A stretch of 12,954 nt of DNA from CAYJPV01 sp964396055 (GCA_964396055.1 CAYNDV010000130.1:1-12954); one strand, 5' to 3'; shown: positions 6,673-12,954, counted from the stretch's first letter. Translations and numbers: made by a program. Notes: a model not told the origin generated them from the letters alone.

Positions 6673-9600
6673 CTACTTCGCCCGGCAGCGGGCGATCGCC
6701 GCCACGCCCGCGGTCTTGTCCCTCGACCCGTTGAAGCTGGCCTGGCCGGCGAACTTCCGGGCGCCCTTGTCGCCCGCCAGTGGGACGACGGTGTAGGACA
6801 CGGTCCGTGGGCCGGCGTCGAAGAACGGGCCCCAGCGCACCACGCCGGTCGCCGCGTCGAAGACGCCGTTGTCACTGGCAAAACGCACCGTCCAGCCCGC
6901 CGGGATCTTCTCCTCGATGGCCCAGGCCCTGGTGCCGGCCTTCGGGGTCACGACGACCCGGACCGGCGTGGCCTTGGCGTCGGCGTAACAGCCGTCGATG
7001 GTCCGCCTCGGCGGGGTCGTCCTGCGGGCGGCGTCGGGCCGGAACACGGGCGCGGCGGTGCAGTTGGGGACCCAGATGTCGGCAATCGTGGCCCCGGCGT
7101 AGTTGACCTTGTAGTCCTCGCACGTCGCCCACAAACTGCCGGCCAGAGTCACGTACTCGATAGGAATCGGCGACGGCAGGTATGGCCACGGGTTACCACG
7201 CTGCCAGGCGCCGGCATAGGAGGTGACCTCGACGGCAGTCATCCTCCAGTCGCCGAAGGCCGCTCCGGCCGGATCGGGTACCACGTCAGCTGGATGCGAA
7301 CTGCAGACGGGCGCCACGAGATCACCCGTGGTCGTTGCAGGCTGCTGCTCGAATGACGCCAAGCCGGAGAAGATCCCGTCCGCCGCGCTCGACGGCTGCA
7401 CCAGGTACGTCAGGGTGCGGCCCTGGGGCGGCAGCGGGCTCGTGAACGGCCCCCACTTCACTTTGTGGTTCTTCGCGTCGAAGACGCCGCCGTGGCTGAT
7501 GCCGCTCACCGTCCACCCCAGCGGGACGATGTCCTCAACCGCGTACGAGCGCACGCTCGCGACGGGGGTGACGAGAATCGACACGGTGCGCGCGGTGGCC
7601 GACACGCACGCGGGAAGCGTCCGCACGGCCGTGCCGCCGGGAACCGGGTGGAACGTCGCCGTCACCGACCTGGCGGCATCCATCGTCACCTGGCAGGTGC
7701 CGGTCCCGGAGCATCCGGAACCCGACCAGCCGATGAACTCCGACCCGGGTGCTGGCGTTGCCGTCAACTCGACGAGTTCGTTCTCGTCGTACTGCCGGCA
7801 GTTGACGCCGCACGCCGTGCCGGCAGGGTCCGCCGTGACGCTGCCGCTGCCCGTTCCGTCGATGGTCCAGGTCAGGTCGTAGACCACCCTGAATTCGGCC
7901 GTGCAGGACGTGTCCTCGATCATCGGCATATCGATGTCGCCGCAGCCCGGGCTCCCGGTCCAGCCGACGAAACGCGATCCCGGCGCGGGGGTCGGCGTCA
8001 GGGTGACCAGTGCCGCCGGACCGTACGTTTCGGTGCAGTCGATGCCGCAGGCAATGCCAGCCGGCACGCTGGTGACGGTCCCGCTACCGGAACCGATCAA
8101 CGACACCGTCAGCGTGTGCGGTTCGTCCTGCGTGACCGTCGCCTCGAACTCGACGTCGAGCGCGTCGGTCGGGGCCGGGTTGCCGGTAGGGGTGCCACCG
8201 TTCCACGTGTCGGTGCCGGACCGGACCACGTGAATCTGCACGGTGTGCGTCCCGCCGCCAATCTGGTCTGCCGTGTAGGCCGCGGTGCCGGTGCTCCAGT
8301 CCGACGGATCCGGCGGATTCATCGGCGCGCCGTCCAGCGTGACGTCGGCCCCGTCATCGCCGCGCAGGATGAGATTCAGCGTGGCGTTGGACGCCCCCTC
8401 GGGCAAGGCGAAGCTGAACTCGAACCACGCTTCATCGTCGCCGATGTCGGCCGTGGTCACCGTCTGTGAGGCGATGCCGCCCACCGTGTTGAACACCGTG
8501 CACGGCGAACCCGGCATCCCGCTGCCAACCACGGCTGGCGCGAGGGTGCCTGCCGGCGACAGGCGGTAGTGCACGAGCGGATCGGAGGCGCACGGCGCGC
8601 CCGGACGCCCCGCCCCGTCGGTGCCGCTGGCGATGAACCAGTGCCAGGGCTGGGCTCCCGTCGGCGTGGTGAAGTCGCCCAGGGTGCCCCACCAGGGGTC
8701 GATGTCGTTTGCCAGATCCGGCGTCAGGTTCGTCCCGGCTCCACCGGTCGACGCGATGGTCCAGATATCGGAGACCGCGCCGAGACCCTGTGGCTTGAAC
8801 AACGCGATCCGCAGGCTGTTGGGCGACCACGCTGGCCCGTTCGAACCGTCGGGAGGCGTCAGCGGCGCGCCGACGGCAGGCGGGCCCAGCGGACCGGCCA
8901 TGACCATGGTCTGTCCGAGAGCATCGGACACCCACGCGATGCGGCCGAGCGGGTTGTCGTAGGCAAAGCGCGCCCGCGACTCGTTCGACGGCAGCTGCGC
9001 CACCGGAAGCTCGGCACCGGCCGTCGGCTTGGTCCACAACTCGCTGAACGCCCCCGCGACGCGGCTGTAGAGGACCTGTGAACCGTCGGGCGCCCACGCC
9101 GGCCACAGTCGCGTCGCCCCGTCCGGCGGCAGGATCAGCGGAGGCAGGACCACGCCGAGGATCGTCTTGCCGGCAATGAACGCCGGCGTGCGATTGCCCG
9201 GGTCGCATCCCTGCCCCTGCACCAGTTCGCCGAACGTCGAGTACAAGACCATGTTGCTCGACGGGGCCCACGTGGGCATCTCGGCGAACGGGTCGAGCGG
9301 CGTCTCGGTGCCGGTCTCGAGGTCCTTCAGCATCACCGTCGGGCACCCGGCCGTCGTCCGCGTGAACGCCAGCCGACGCCCATCGGGCGACAGCGCCGGC
9401 TGCGTGTCGGCCACCTGGCCGAACGTCACCTGCTGGGCTCCCGATCCGTCGGGCAGCATCATCCAGATGTGCGATTCCCCTGCCTGTGAAGCGGCGCGGT
9501 CAGACGACCACAAGATCCGCTCGTGTGGCGGCCAGCAGACCCCTACGGTCACCGCGACGCTGCCGGTGTTGTCCCCCAGGATGTCCTGCCGATCGTCGGG

Positions 9601-11775
9601 CACGAAGAACAGCGACCCGTCCGCGTCGGCCGTCGTCACCCAGTCGGACCCGATGCGGATGGGCTGGCCTCCGGCGCCGATGCGACCCACCAGCGTCATG
9701 ATGGGGATCCCGGGCAGCGGCACCACGCCCGCCGCGGCGATCTCCTGGGTGACGCGCCCGTTGGCGTCCACCTGCCCGGCCGAATCGCCCCACGGGCCAC
9801 GCGCCGTGAAGTACAGCGTCTGCCCGGCCTGAACGGCGATGTTCGAATCCTGCCACCACTGGTTGGCGGCGACACTGACCTGGTAGTCGCGGCAGCCGGC
9901 GACACGCTGCGGCGGCAGATCGAACTGCGCGGTCACCTCCCGCGCCTGGTCCATCGTGACGGTGCACTCGGCCCTGCCGGCGCACGCACCGCCCCAACCG
10001 GAGAACATGGAGCCCGTCGCAGCGGATGACAGCAGCGTCACCACGGTGTTGCCGTCGAAGGTCCCGGAGCACTCGGTCCCGCAGATGAGGTCGGGCAACC
10101 CACCTCCAGGCACGCCCACGACGGTGCCGGTCCCCGCCCCGAGCCTGGTCAGCGTGAGCGTGTACCGCACGGCCGTGAATGTCGCCTGCACGGACTTGGC
10201 GGCGTCCATCGTCACGACGCACGCGCCCGTGCCGGCGCAGCCGCCGCCAGACCAGCCCGTGAACGTGGCAAACGCGCCCGGGGTCGCCGTCAGCGTGACA
10301 ACGGTACCCTGCTGGTAGTCTTCCGTGCAGTCGCCGGCACAGGCGATGCCCGGCGGGTTGGACGACACGCTGCCGGCCCCCGTGCCCGACAGCGACACCG
10401 TCAGCGTGTGGTTGATGGGTCCGAAGAGCGCCGTGACACCCTTGTCGGCGTCCATCGTGACCACACAGGCACCCGATCCGCTGCAGGCGCCGCCCCACTC
10501 GATGAATCGCGAATTGGGCAACGGCGACGGCGTCACGGTCAGGATCGTCCCGTAGTCGAACAACTGCGCGCAGGCGTTGTCGCAGGTGAAGCCGCCGGGG
10601 TTCGCGGTCACCGATCCGCCCACGGGTCCGGGGATCGCCGGATCCACCGCCAGCCCCAGCCTGAACTGCTGCAGCGCAAAAGTCGCCGTCACCATCTTTG
10701 CGGCGTCCATGGTGACGGAGCAGGCACCGGAACCACTGCACGCGCCGCCCCACTCAACGAAGGTCGATCCCACTGCCGCGACGGCCGTCAACTCGACCGT
10801 TTCGCCGACGGCGTAGTCTTCGGTGCAGTCCGCCCCGCAGGTGATGCCGGCCGGCAGGCTCGTGACGGTCCCCGAGCCCCCGCCGAGCTTCGCCACCGTC
10901 AGCGTGTAGCCGGCTGGCGCTGGCCCGAAGGTCGCCACCACGTTCTTGCCGGCATCCATCGTGAGCACGCACGCCCCGGTCCCGGAGCAGGCGCCGCTCC
11001 AGCCGAGGAACGCGTGGAGCCCCGTCGGGGTCGCGGTCAGCGTCACGACGGTGCCGTGGTCGTACTCGCCGGCGCAGACCGTGTCGCAGTAGCCGTTCCC
11101 GGGCATGATCGTCACGCTGCCCCACCCGCCCGGCAGCGCCGGCTCAACGGCGATACCCAGCCGGTGGCGCGCCACGTCGAAAGTCGCCACAACCGCCTTC
11201 GGGCCGTCCACCGCAAACGTGCACGCGCCTGTGCCCCCGCACGCACCCGACCAACCGGCGAAGACCGAACCCGGATCCGGTGTGGCCGTCAGCACGGGCG
11301 TCGATGCGGTGGCAAAGCTGGCGGTGCACGCCGTTCCGCAGTCGATGCCGCCCGGCGCGCTGGTCACCGTGCCCGATCCGGCCCCAGCCTTCGTGACCAC
11401 CACCGGCTGCGTCGGCTCGAGGCGGTCGAATTGCGCGTTGACCGCTCTCAGGCGGTCCATCGTCACGACGCACGGCCCGATGCCCGTGCAGTCTCCGCTC
11501 CAGCCGAGGAACCGCCACATGTACGCCGGCGTGGCCACAAGCGTCACCACCGTCGCGTCGGCATAGTGCTCGCTGCAGTCAGTCCCGCAGGTGATGCCCG
11601 GAGGCGTGCTCGTCACGATGCCTTCGCCTGAGCGTCCGACGGCGAGCAGTTGCGTGGGTGGATCCTGGGACGCAGCGGCCGTCGCCGGCAGCGGAGACGC
11701 CCCGACAGAGGCCACGGCAGGCAGCAGGCAGAGCACGACGCCCAGGGCGACAAACGCGCGGCGGCGGAGAGTCAT
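6673..11775 (-). CDS. Giant secreted multidomain protein with InlB-like Cys repeats, lectin-like and propeller domains
   Basis: A 1700-residue exported protein of unknown function, probably an adhesin or glycan-contacting surface/secreted protein. In order: signal peptide (about 1-30, MTLRRR then VALGVVLCLLPAVA, no lipobox); seven divergent InlB/Flg_new_2-type repeats (43-619), each with C-x3-C and C-x5-C pairs; a PA-IL (LecA)-like domain (about 628-746, GRIGAGGQPIRIG and DNTGS); PD40/TolB-like propeller blades (about 752-1033, e.g. SPDGRRLAF, WAPDGSQVLY, WSPNSLRIA); a beta-sandwich-like stretch (about 1040-1214); repeats 8-9 (1220-1375); a C-terminal domain (1383-1478); a dockerin-like EVTSYAGAW segment (about 1500-1572); and a second copy of the C-terminal domain (1590-1685). 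The ATG at 11775 is chosen over one 36 nt upstream because GGAGG precedes it and the signal peptide then starts properly. No LPXTG or PEP-CTERM signal is present. Confidence 0.85.
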   Translation of the reverse strand: MTLRRRAFVALGVVLCLLPAVASVGASPLPATAAASQDPPTQLLAVGRSGEGIVTSTPPGITCGTDCSEHYADATVVTLVATPAYMWRFLGWSGDCTGIGPCVVTMDRLRAVNAQFDRLEPTQPVVVTKAGAGSGTVTSAPGGIDCGTACTASFATASTPVLTATPDPGSVFAGWSGACGGTGACTFAVDGPKAVVATFDVARHRLGIAVEPALPGGWGSVTIMPGNGYCDTVCAGEYDHGTVVTLTATPTGLHAFLGWSGACSGTGACVLTMDAGKNVVATFGPAPAGYTLTVAKLGGGSGTVTSLPAGITCGADCTEDYAVGETVELTAVAAVGSTFVEWGGACSGSGACSVTMDAAKMVTATFALQQFRLGLAVDPAIPGPVGGSVTANPGGFTCDNACAQLFDYGTILTVTPSPLPNSRFIEWGGACSGSGACVVTMDADKGVTALFGPINHTLTVSLSGTGAGSVSSNPPGIACAGDCTEDYQQGTVVTLTATPGAFATFTGWSGGGCAGTGACVVTMDAAKSVQATFTAVRYTLTLTRLGAGTGTVVGVPGGGLPDLICGTECSGTFDGNTVVTLLSSAATGSMFSGWGGACAGRAECTVTMDQAREVTAQFDLPPQRVAGCRDYQVSVAANQWWQDSNIAVQAGQTLYFTARGPWGDSAGQVDANGRVTQEIAAAGVVPLPGIPIMTLVGRIGAGGQPIRIGSDWVTTADADGSLFFVPDDRQDILGDNTGSVAVTVGVCWPPHERILWSSDRAASQAGESHIWMMLPDGSGAQQVTFGQVADTQPALSPDGRRLAFTRTTAGCPTVMLKDLETGTETPLDPFAEMPTWAPSSNMVLYSTFGELVQGQGCDPGNRTPAFIAGKTILGVVLPPLILPPDGATRLWPAWAPDGSQVLYSRVAGAFSELWTKPTAGAELPVAQLPSNESRARFAYDNPLGRIAWVSDALGQTMVMAGPLGPPAVGAPLTPPDGSNGPAWSPNSLRIALFKPQGLGAVSDIWTIASTGGAGTNLTPDLANDIDPWWGTLGDFTTPTGAQPWHWFIASGTDGAGRPGAPCASDPLVHYRLSPAGTLAPAVVGSGMPGSPCTVFNTVGGIASQTVTTADIGDDEAWFEFSFALPEGASNATLNLILRGDDGADVTLDGAPMNPPDPSDWSTGTAAYTADQIGGGTHTVQIHVVRSGTDTWNGGTPTGNPAPTDALDVEFEATVTQDEPHTLTVSLIGSGSGTVTSVPAGIACGIDCTETYGPAALVTLTPTPAPGSRFVGWTGSPGCGDIDMPMIEDTSCTAEFRVVYDLTWTIDGTGSGSVTADPAGTACGVNCRQYDENELVELTATPAPGSEFIGWSGSGCSGTGTCQVTMDAARSVTATFHPVPGGTAVRTLPACVSATARTVSILVTPVASVRSYAVEDIVPLGWTVSGISHGGVFDAKNHKVKWGPFTSPLPPQGRTLTYLVQPSSAADGIFSGLASFEQQPATTTGDLVAPVCSSHPADVVPDPAGAAFGDWRMTAVEVTSYAGAWQRGNPWPYLPSPIPIEYVTLAGSLWATCEDYKVNYAGATIADIWVPNCTAAPVFRPDAARRTTPPRRTIDGCYADAKATPVRVVVTPKAGTRAWAIEEKIPAGWTVRFASDNGVFDAATGVVRWGPFFDAGPRTVSYTVVPLAGDKGARKFAGQASFNGSRDKTAGVAAIARCRAK
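6721..6999 (-). repeat. C-terminal domain copy B of the giant protein
   Basis: Encodes about residues 1590-1685. It shares the order AIEEKIPAGWTV, GVFDAATGVVRWGPF, then PRTVSYTVVPLAG and FAGQASFNG with copy A (7342-7629). The two copies are clearly homologous and separated by the dockerin-like segment. The pattern GWTV...G.FD....V.WGPF is one I recall from secreted proteins of Planctomycetes and Acidobacteria, usually next to a dockerin-like segment. Confidence 0.75.
7342..7629 (-). repeat. C-terminal domain copy A of the giant protein
   Basis: Encodes about residues 1383-1478: VRSYAVEDIVPLGWTVSGIS, GGVFDAKNHKVKWGPF, then RTLTYLVQPS and FSGLASFE. It is the partner of copy B at 6721-6999, with the same motif order and spacing, consistent with an internal duplication. 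Confidence 0.75.
7651..8118 (-). repeat. InlB-like Cys repeats 8 and 9 of the giant protein
   Basis: Two further copies of the repeat, detached from the main block by the lectin-like, propeller and sandwich domains. Each begins with a GSGSGTVT/GSGSVT turn, then G.ACG..C, then a PAPGS.F.GW. core. Repeat 9 keeps the C-x5-C pair (CSGTGTC); repeat 8 has the second pair spread to C-x12-C. Confidence 0.85.
9919..11649 (-). repeat. Seven tandem InlB-like four-cysteine repeats of the giant protein
   Basis: Encodes about residues 43-619 as seven units of roughly 75-82 residues. Each has a GxGxVTS turn, a C-x3-C pair (e.g. CGTDC, CGADC), a T(V/L)VTLTATP strand, F.GW(S/G)G, a C-x5-C pair (e.g. CSGTGAC), VTMD and V.A.F. 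This is the divergent InlB B-repeat/Flg_new_2 pattern. Units 3 and 5 share a longer variant start (RLG(I/L)AV(E/D)PA(L/I)PG). Confidence 0.9.
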
Positions 11776-11780
11776 GGAAG

Positions 11781-11785
11781 CCTCC
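11781..11785 (-). promoter_or_regulatory. Ribosome binding site deciding the start of the giant gene
   Basis: GGAGG on the minus strand, 5 nt before the ATG at 11773-11775. The longer open-frame start at 11811 has no comparable site and would put charged residues MACLRSDPLEAS ahead of the signal peptide. Confidence 0.75.
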
Positions 11786-11820
11786 AGGGGGTCCGAACGC
11801 AGACAGGCCACCGGGCCGGC

Positions 11821-11865
11821 ACGTACGACCGGTGCCGTCCCGGGAAACCCGGGATCCGTCGTGTG
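11821..11865 (-). promoter_or_regulatory. Leader hairpin upstream of the giant gene
   Basis: An inner perfect stem TCCCGGG-AAA-CCCGGGA (11838-11854) is extended by an outer ACGAC/GTCGT pairing (11825-11829 with 11858-11862). It falls 46-90 nt before the giant-gene start. It could be a leader RNA structure or a short palindromic protein-binding site. I do not recognise a known riboswitch. Confidence 0.4.
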
Positions 11866-11956
11866 GGGGCCGATCAGGTCCTGACAGCTGGAACCGGCAG
11901 ACAGCCCCGTTCGCGTGAACGTTGACCCGGCTGCTGACCCGGCGCGACTAAGCTGG

Positions 11957-11985
11957 AGTATCCGTTACGAGACACGCTGTGCCAG
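11957..11985 (-). promoter_or_regulatory. Candidate sigma-70-like promoter for the giant gene
   Basis: On the minus strand, CTGGCA (11980-11985) and GATACT (11957-11962) are separated by exactly 17 nt. Each matches the -35 and -10 consensus at 4 of 6 positions. It would give a leader of roughly 175 nt containing the hairpin at 11821-11865. Such matches occur by chance, so this is only a candidate. Confidence 0.25.
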
Positions 11986-12150
11986 AAAGCGCCAGCATGT
12001 GGGGGGCGAGGTTCTTGGTCAGCAACCGATGTGCCGTCGTAGTCCAGCCGGACTGTGTGGGCCAAGTGCCTCAATCTTTGACACTTGCATCCGGTTGGCT
12101 CGGCAGGTGAGCCATGCCACCAGGGCGAGCCCCAACATTATCTGTGGGAG

Positions 12151-12178
12151 ATCGTGGCCTGTGAGGGGGAGCCACGAT
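12151..12178. other. Intergenic 8-bp stem hairpin
   Basis: ATCGTGGC (12151-12158) and GCCACGAT (12171-12178) flank a 12-nt loop rich in G. No T-run follows on either strand, so it is not a clear terminator. It may be part of a structured RNA or chance. Confidence 0.4.
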
Positions 12179-12206
12179 TGGTCACGCGGGAAGAATCAGG
12201 CAGGAT

Positions 12207-12245
12207 GCAGCAAGATAAATCATTTTTAATCAGTAATTTAGCTGC
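12207..12245. other. Imperfect inverted repeat in an AT-rich island
   Basis: GCAGC (12207-12211) pairs with GCTGC (12241-12245), and TAAAT (12216-12220) with ATTTA (12236-12240), leaving a 4-nt bulge and a 15-nt loop. Only 5 of 30 bases in 12211-12240 are G or C, in striking contrast to the rest of the window. Confidence 0.4.
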
Positions 12246-12404
12246 AACACAACTGTGTCGCGCCCTGCTCGGTAACTACCTGGCTACAAAATTAGTTGGT
12301 CCTCTCGAGCCGCATCTACATGGATCCGGGCTTCCACGCAGAATCGGGAGCACCGCTGTCATCAATAGAGATACAGCGTGACGCTCGGTCGAACGATCCT
12401 GTCC

Positions 12405-12908
12405 TCACACCATCGAGGGGTCGGGCATCTGGGGGGGCACCGCCTTCTTGCGGAAGAACACGGCCCCGAGCGCGCCGCCGGCCGTCGAGAAGATCGCCCC
12501 CAGGAACAGCATCATCACGAAACCCATGATGAACCCGAGCACGGCGACTTCCTGGTTGCCGATGTTGCCCAGCGCGTCGCGGACTTCGGGCGGCATCTCG
12601 CGGACCGACTCGAGGGCCCGTGACAGCGCCCGCTGCTGCACGGGGCCGAGCAGGATCGTCAGGGGCACCGAGACCACCCCGTACACCACGGCGCCAATCA
12701 GGCCGGCGAGCAGACCGGTGATCGCCCCGTCGCCGACCGAGATGGGGTCCTGCGAATTGGATTGCAGGACGTACGCCCCCAGCATGCCGCCGGTGACGAG
12801 CCACAGGCAGCAGCACAGGTTGAAGGCGCCGACGATGGGCAGGGCCGACAGGATGCCCATCGCCAGCCCGCCCCAGATCGCCGGCATCAGGTAGGACTTG
12901 CCTTGCAT
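12405..12908 (-). CDS. Small multi-pass membrane protein of unknown function
   Basis: A 167-residue hydrophobic protein with about four membrane segments: 8-28, 31-49, 62-88 and 121-150. A hydrophilic loop with helical character (about 91-119, QQRALSRALESVREMPPEVR) separates the last two, and the end is short and basic then Pro-rich (FFRKKAVPPQMPDPSMV). A triple cysteine, CCC, lies at 32-34 at the edge of the second segment. Repeated Gly/Ala motifs (GLLAGLIGAVVYG, FSTAGGALGAVFF) suggest tight helix packing. The ATG at 12908 has GGAG about 5 nt upstream, formed by the degenerate end of a heptamer repeat array. It resembles uncharacterised membrane proteins I recall from Acidobacteria, but I cannot name a family. 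The next gene downstream is 629 bp away, so it is probably not co-transcribed with the giant gene. Confidence 0.78.
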   Translation of the reverse strand: MQGKSYLMPAIWGGLAMGILSALPIVGAFNLCCCLWLVTGGMLGAYVLQSNSQDPISVGDGAITGLLAGLIGAVVYGVVSVPLTILLGPVQQRALSRALESVREMPPEVRDALGNIGNQEVAVLGFIMGFVMMLFLGAIFSTAGGALGAVFFRKKAVPPQMPDPSMV

Positions 12909-12911
12909 GGC

Positions 12912-12954
12912 AGCTCCAGCCTCCAGCCTCTAGCCTCTAGCCTCTAGCCTCTAG
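12912..12954. repeat. Heptamer tandem array D (AGCCTCT units), running off the right edge
   Basis: Units are AGCCTCC (12918-12924), then four AGCCTCT (12925-12952) and a further AG at the edge. A degenerate AGCTCC (12912-12917) adjoins the gene start. On the minus strand the units read AGAGGCT/GGAGGCT, so several Shine-Dalgarno-like cores stand upstream of the ATG at 12908. The total length is unknown because the window ends inside the array. Confidence 0.92.

Larger units (their letters stand above)
11776..12404. other. 629-bp intergenic region with AT-rich island and hairpins
   Basis: No gene is supported here. It contains, from left to right, the ribosome binding site, leader hairpin and candidate promoter of the giant gene, a near-direct repeat of TGACCCGGC around 11932-11942, an 8-bp stem hairpin at 12151-12178, and an AT-rich island around 12207-12300. 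A plus-strand frame from 12205 to 12381 would give 58 residues (MQQDKSFLISNLAATQLC...), but it has no convincing ribosome binding site or recognisable family, and its composition differs from the real genes. No tRNA, known riboswitch or transposase remnant was recognised. Confidence 0.6.

Noticed and set aside
7651..11649. DNA repeats in the giant gene as a mobile or CRISPR element
   Set aside because: The periodicity of about 230-245 bp corresponds to protein repeats in a continuous reading frame.
11700..11775. Lipoprotein signal in the giant protein
   Set aside because: The only cysteine in the signal region is preceded by VVL, which does not fit a lipobox; an ordinary signal peptide fits better.
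12085..12381. 98-codon plus-strand frame (or 58 codons from 12205) in the intergenic region
   Set aside because: No good ribosome binding site, no recognisable family, and a composition that shifts abruptly along it. Kept only as part of the AT-rich island observation.
11776..12404. Cyclic-di-GMP riboswitch or tRNA in the long intergenic region
   Set aside because: I looked on both strands for the conserved cores and for a cloverleaf with CCA-side pairing and found none.

Overview
The window is GC-rich, with strong G/C preference at third codon positions. All recognisable genes lie on the minus strand, so transcription runs from high to low coordinates. The gene content fits a Gram-negative environmental bacterium: an MSHA-type pilus/secretion cluster, a GldA/F/G-type ABC export operon, a giant secreted protein with InlB-like repeats, and period-7 intergenic repeats. 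I would guess Acidobacteriota (Vicinamibacteria-like). That is inference from gene content and style; there is no rRNA or other marker gene here to prove it.

Layout in transcription order. (1) 12954-12405: a heptamer repeat array runs off the window edge and directly precedes a small gene for an unrecognised multi-pass membrane protein. (2) 12404-11776: a 629-bp non-coding stretch with an AT-rich island, several hairpins and the leader of the next gene. (3) 11775-6673: one 1700-residue secreted protein. It has a signal peptide, seven tandem four-cysteine InlB-like repeats, a PA-IL lectin-like domain, a TolB/PD40-like beta-propeller, a beta-sandwich-like stretch, two more repeats, and a duplicated C-terminal domain around a dockerin-like segment. 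A perfect 15-bp stem hairpin follows it. (4) 6538-3280: an overlapping three-gene operon of ABC ATPase, ABC-2 permease and GldG-family auxiliary protein. (5) 3279-2977: an intergenic region with inverted heptamer arrays that could form a 26-bp perfect stem, then the leader of the next operon. (6) 2976-1: secretin, ExeA-type AAA ATPase and the start of a membrane-anchored Pro/Ala-rich protein. This reproduces the mshL-mshM-mshN order of MSHA pilus loci and continues past the left edge.

Functionally, the left operon should build an outer-membrane secretin channel with its ATPase and inner-membrane partner for a type IV-like pilus. The middle operon is an ABC-2 exporter with a large periplasmic auxiliary subunit. 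The giant protein is probably an exported, disulphide-stabilised adhesin or carbohydrate-contact protein. Nothing in the sequence directly links these units. The observations most worth following are the period-7 repeat family (three flavours sharing the core CYTCT) at operon boundaries, and the domain mosaic of the giant protein.
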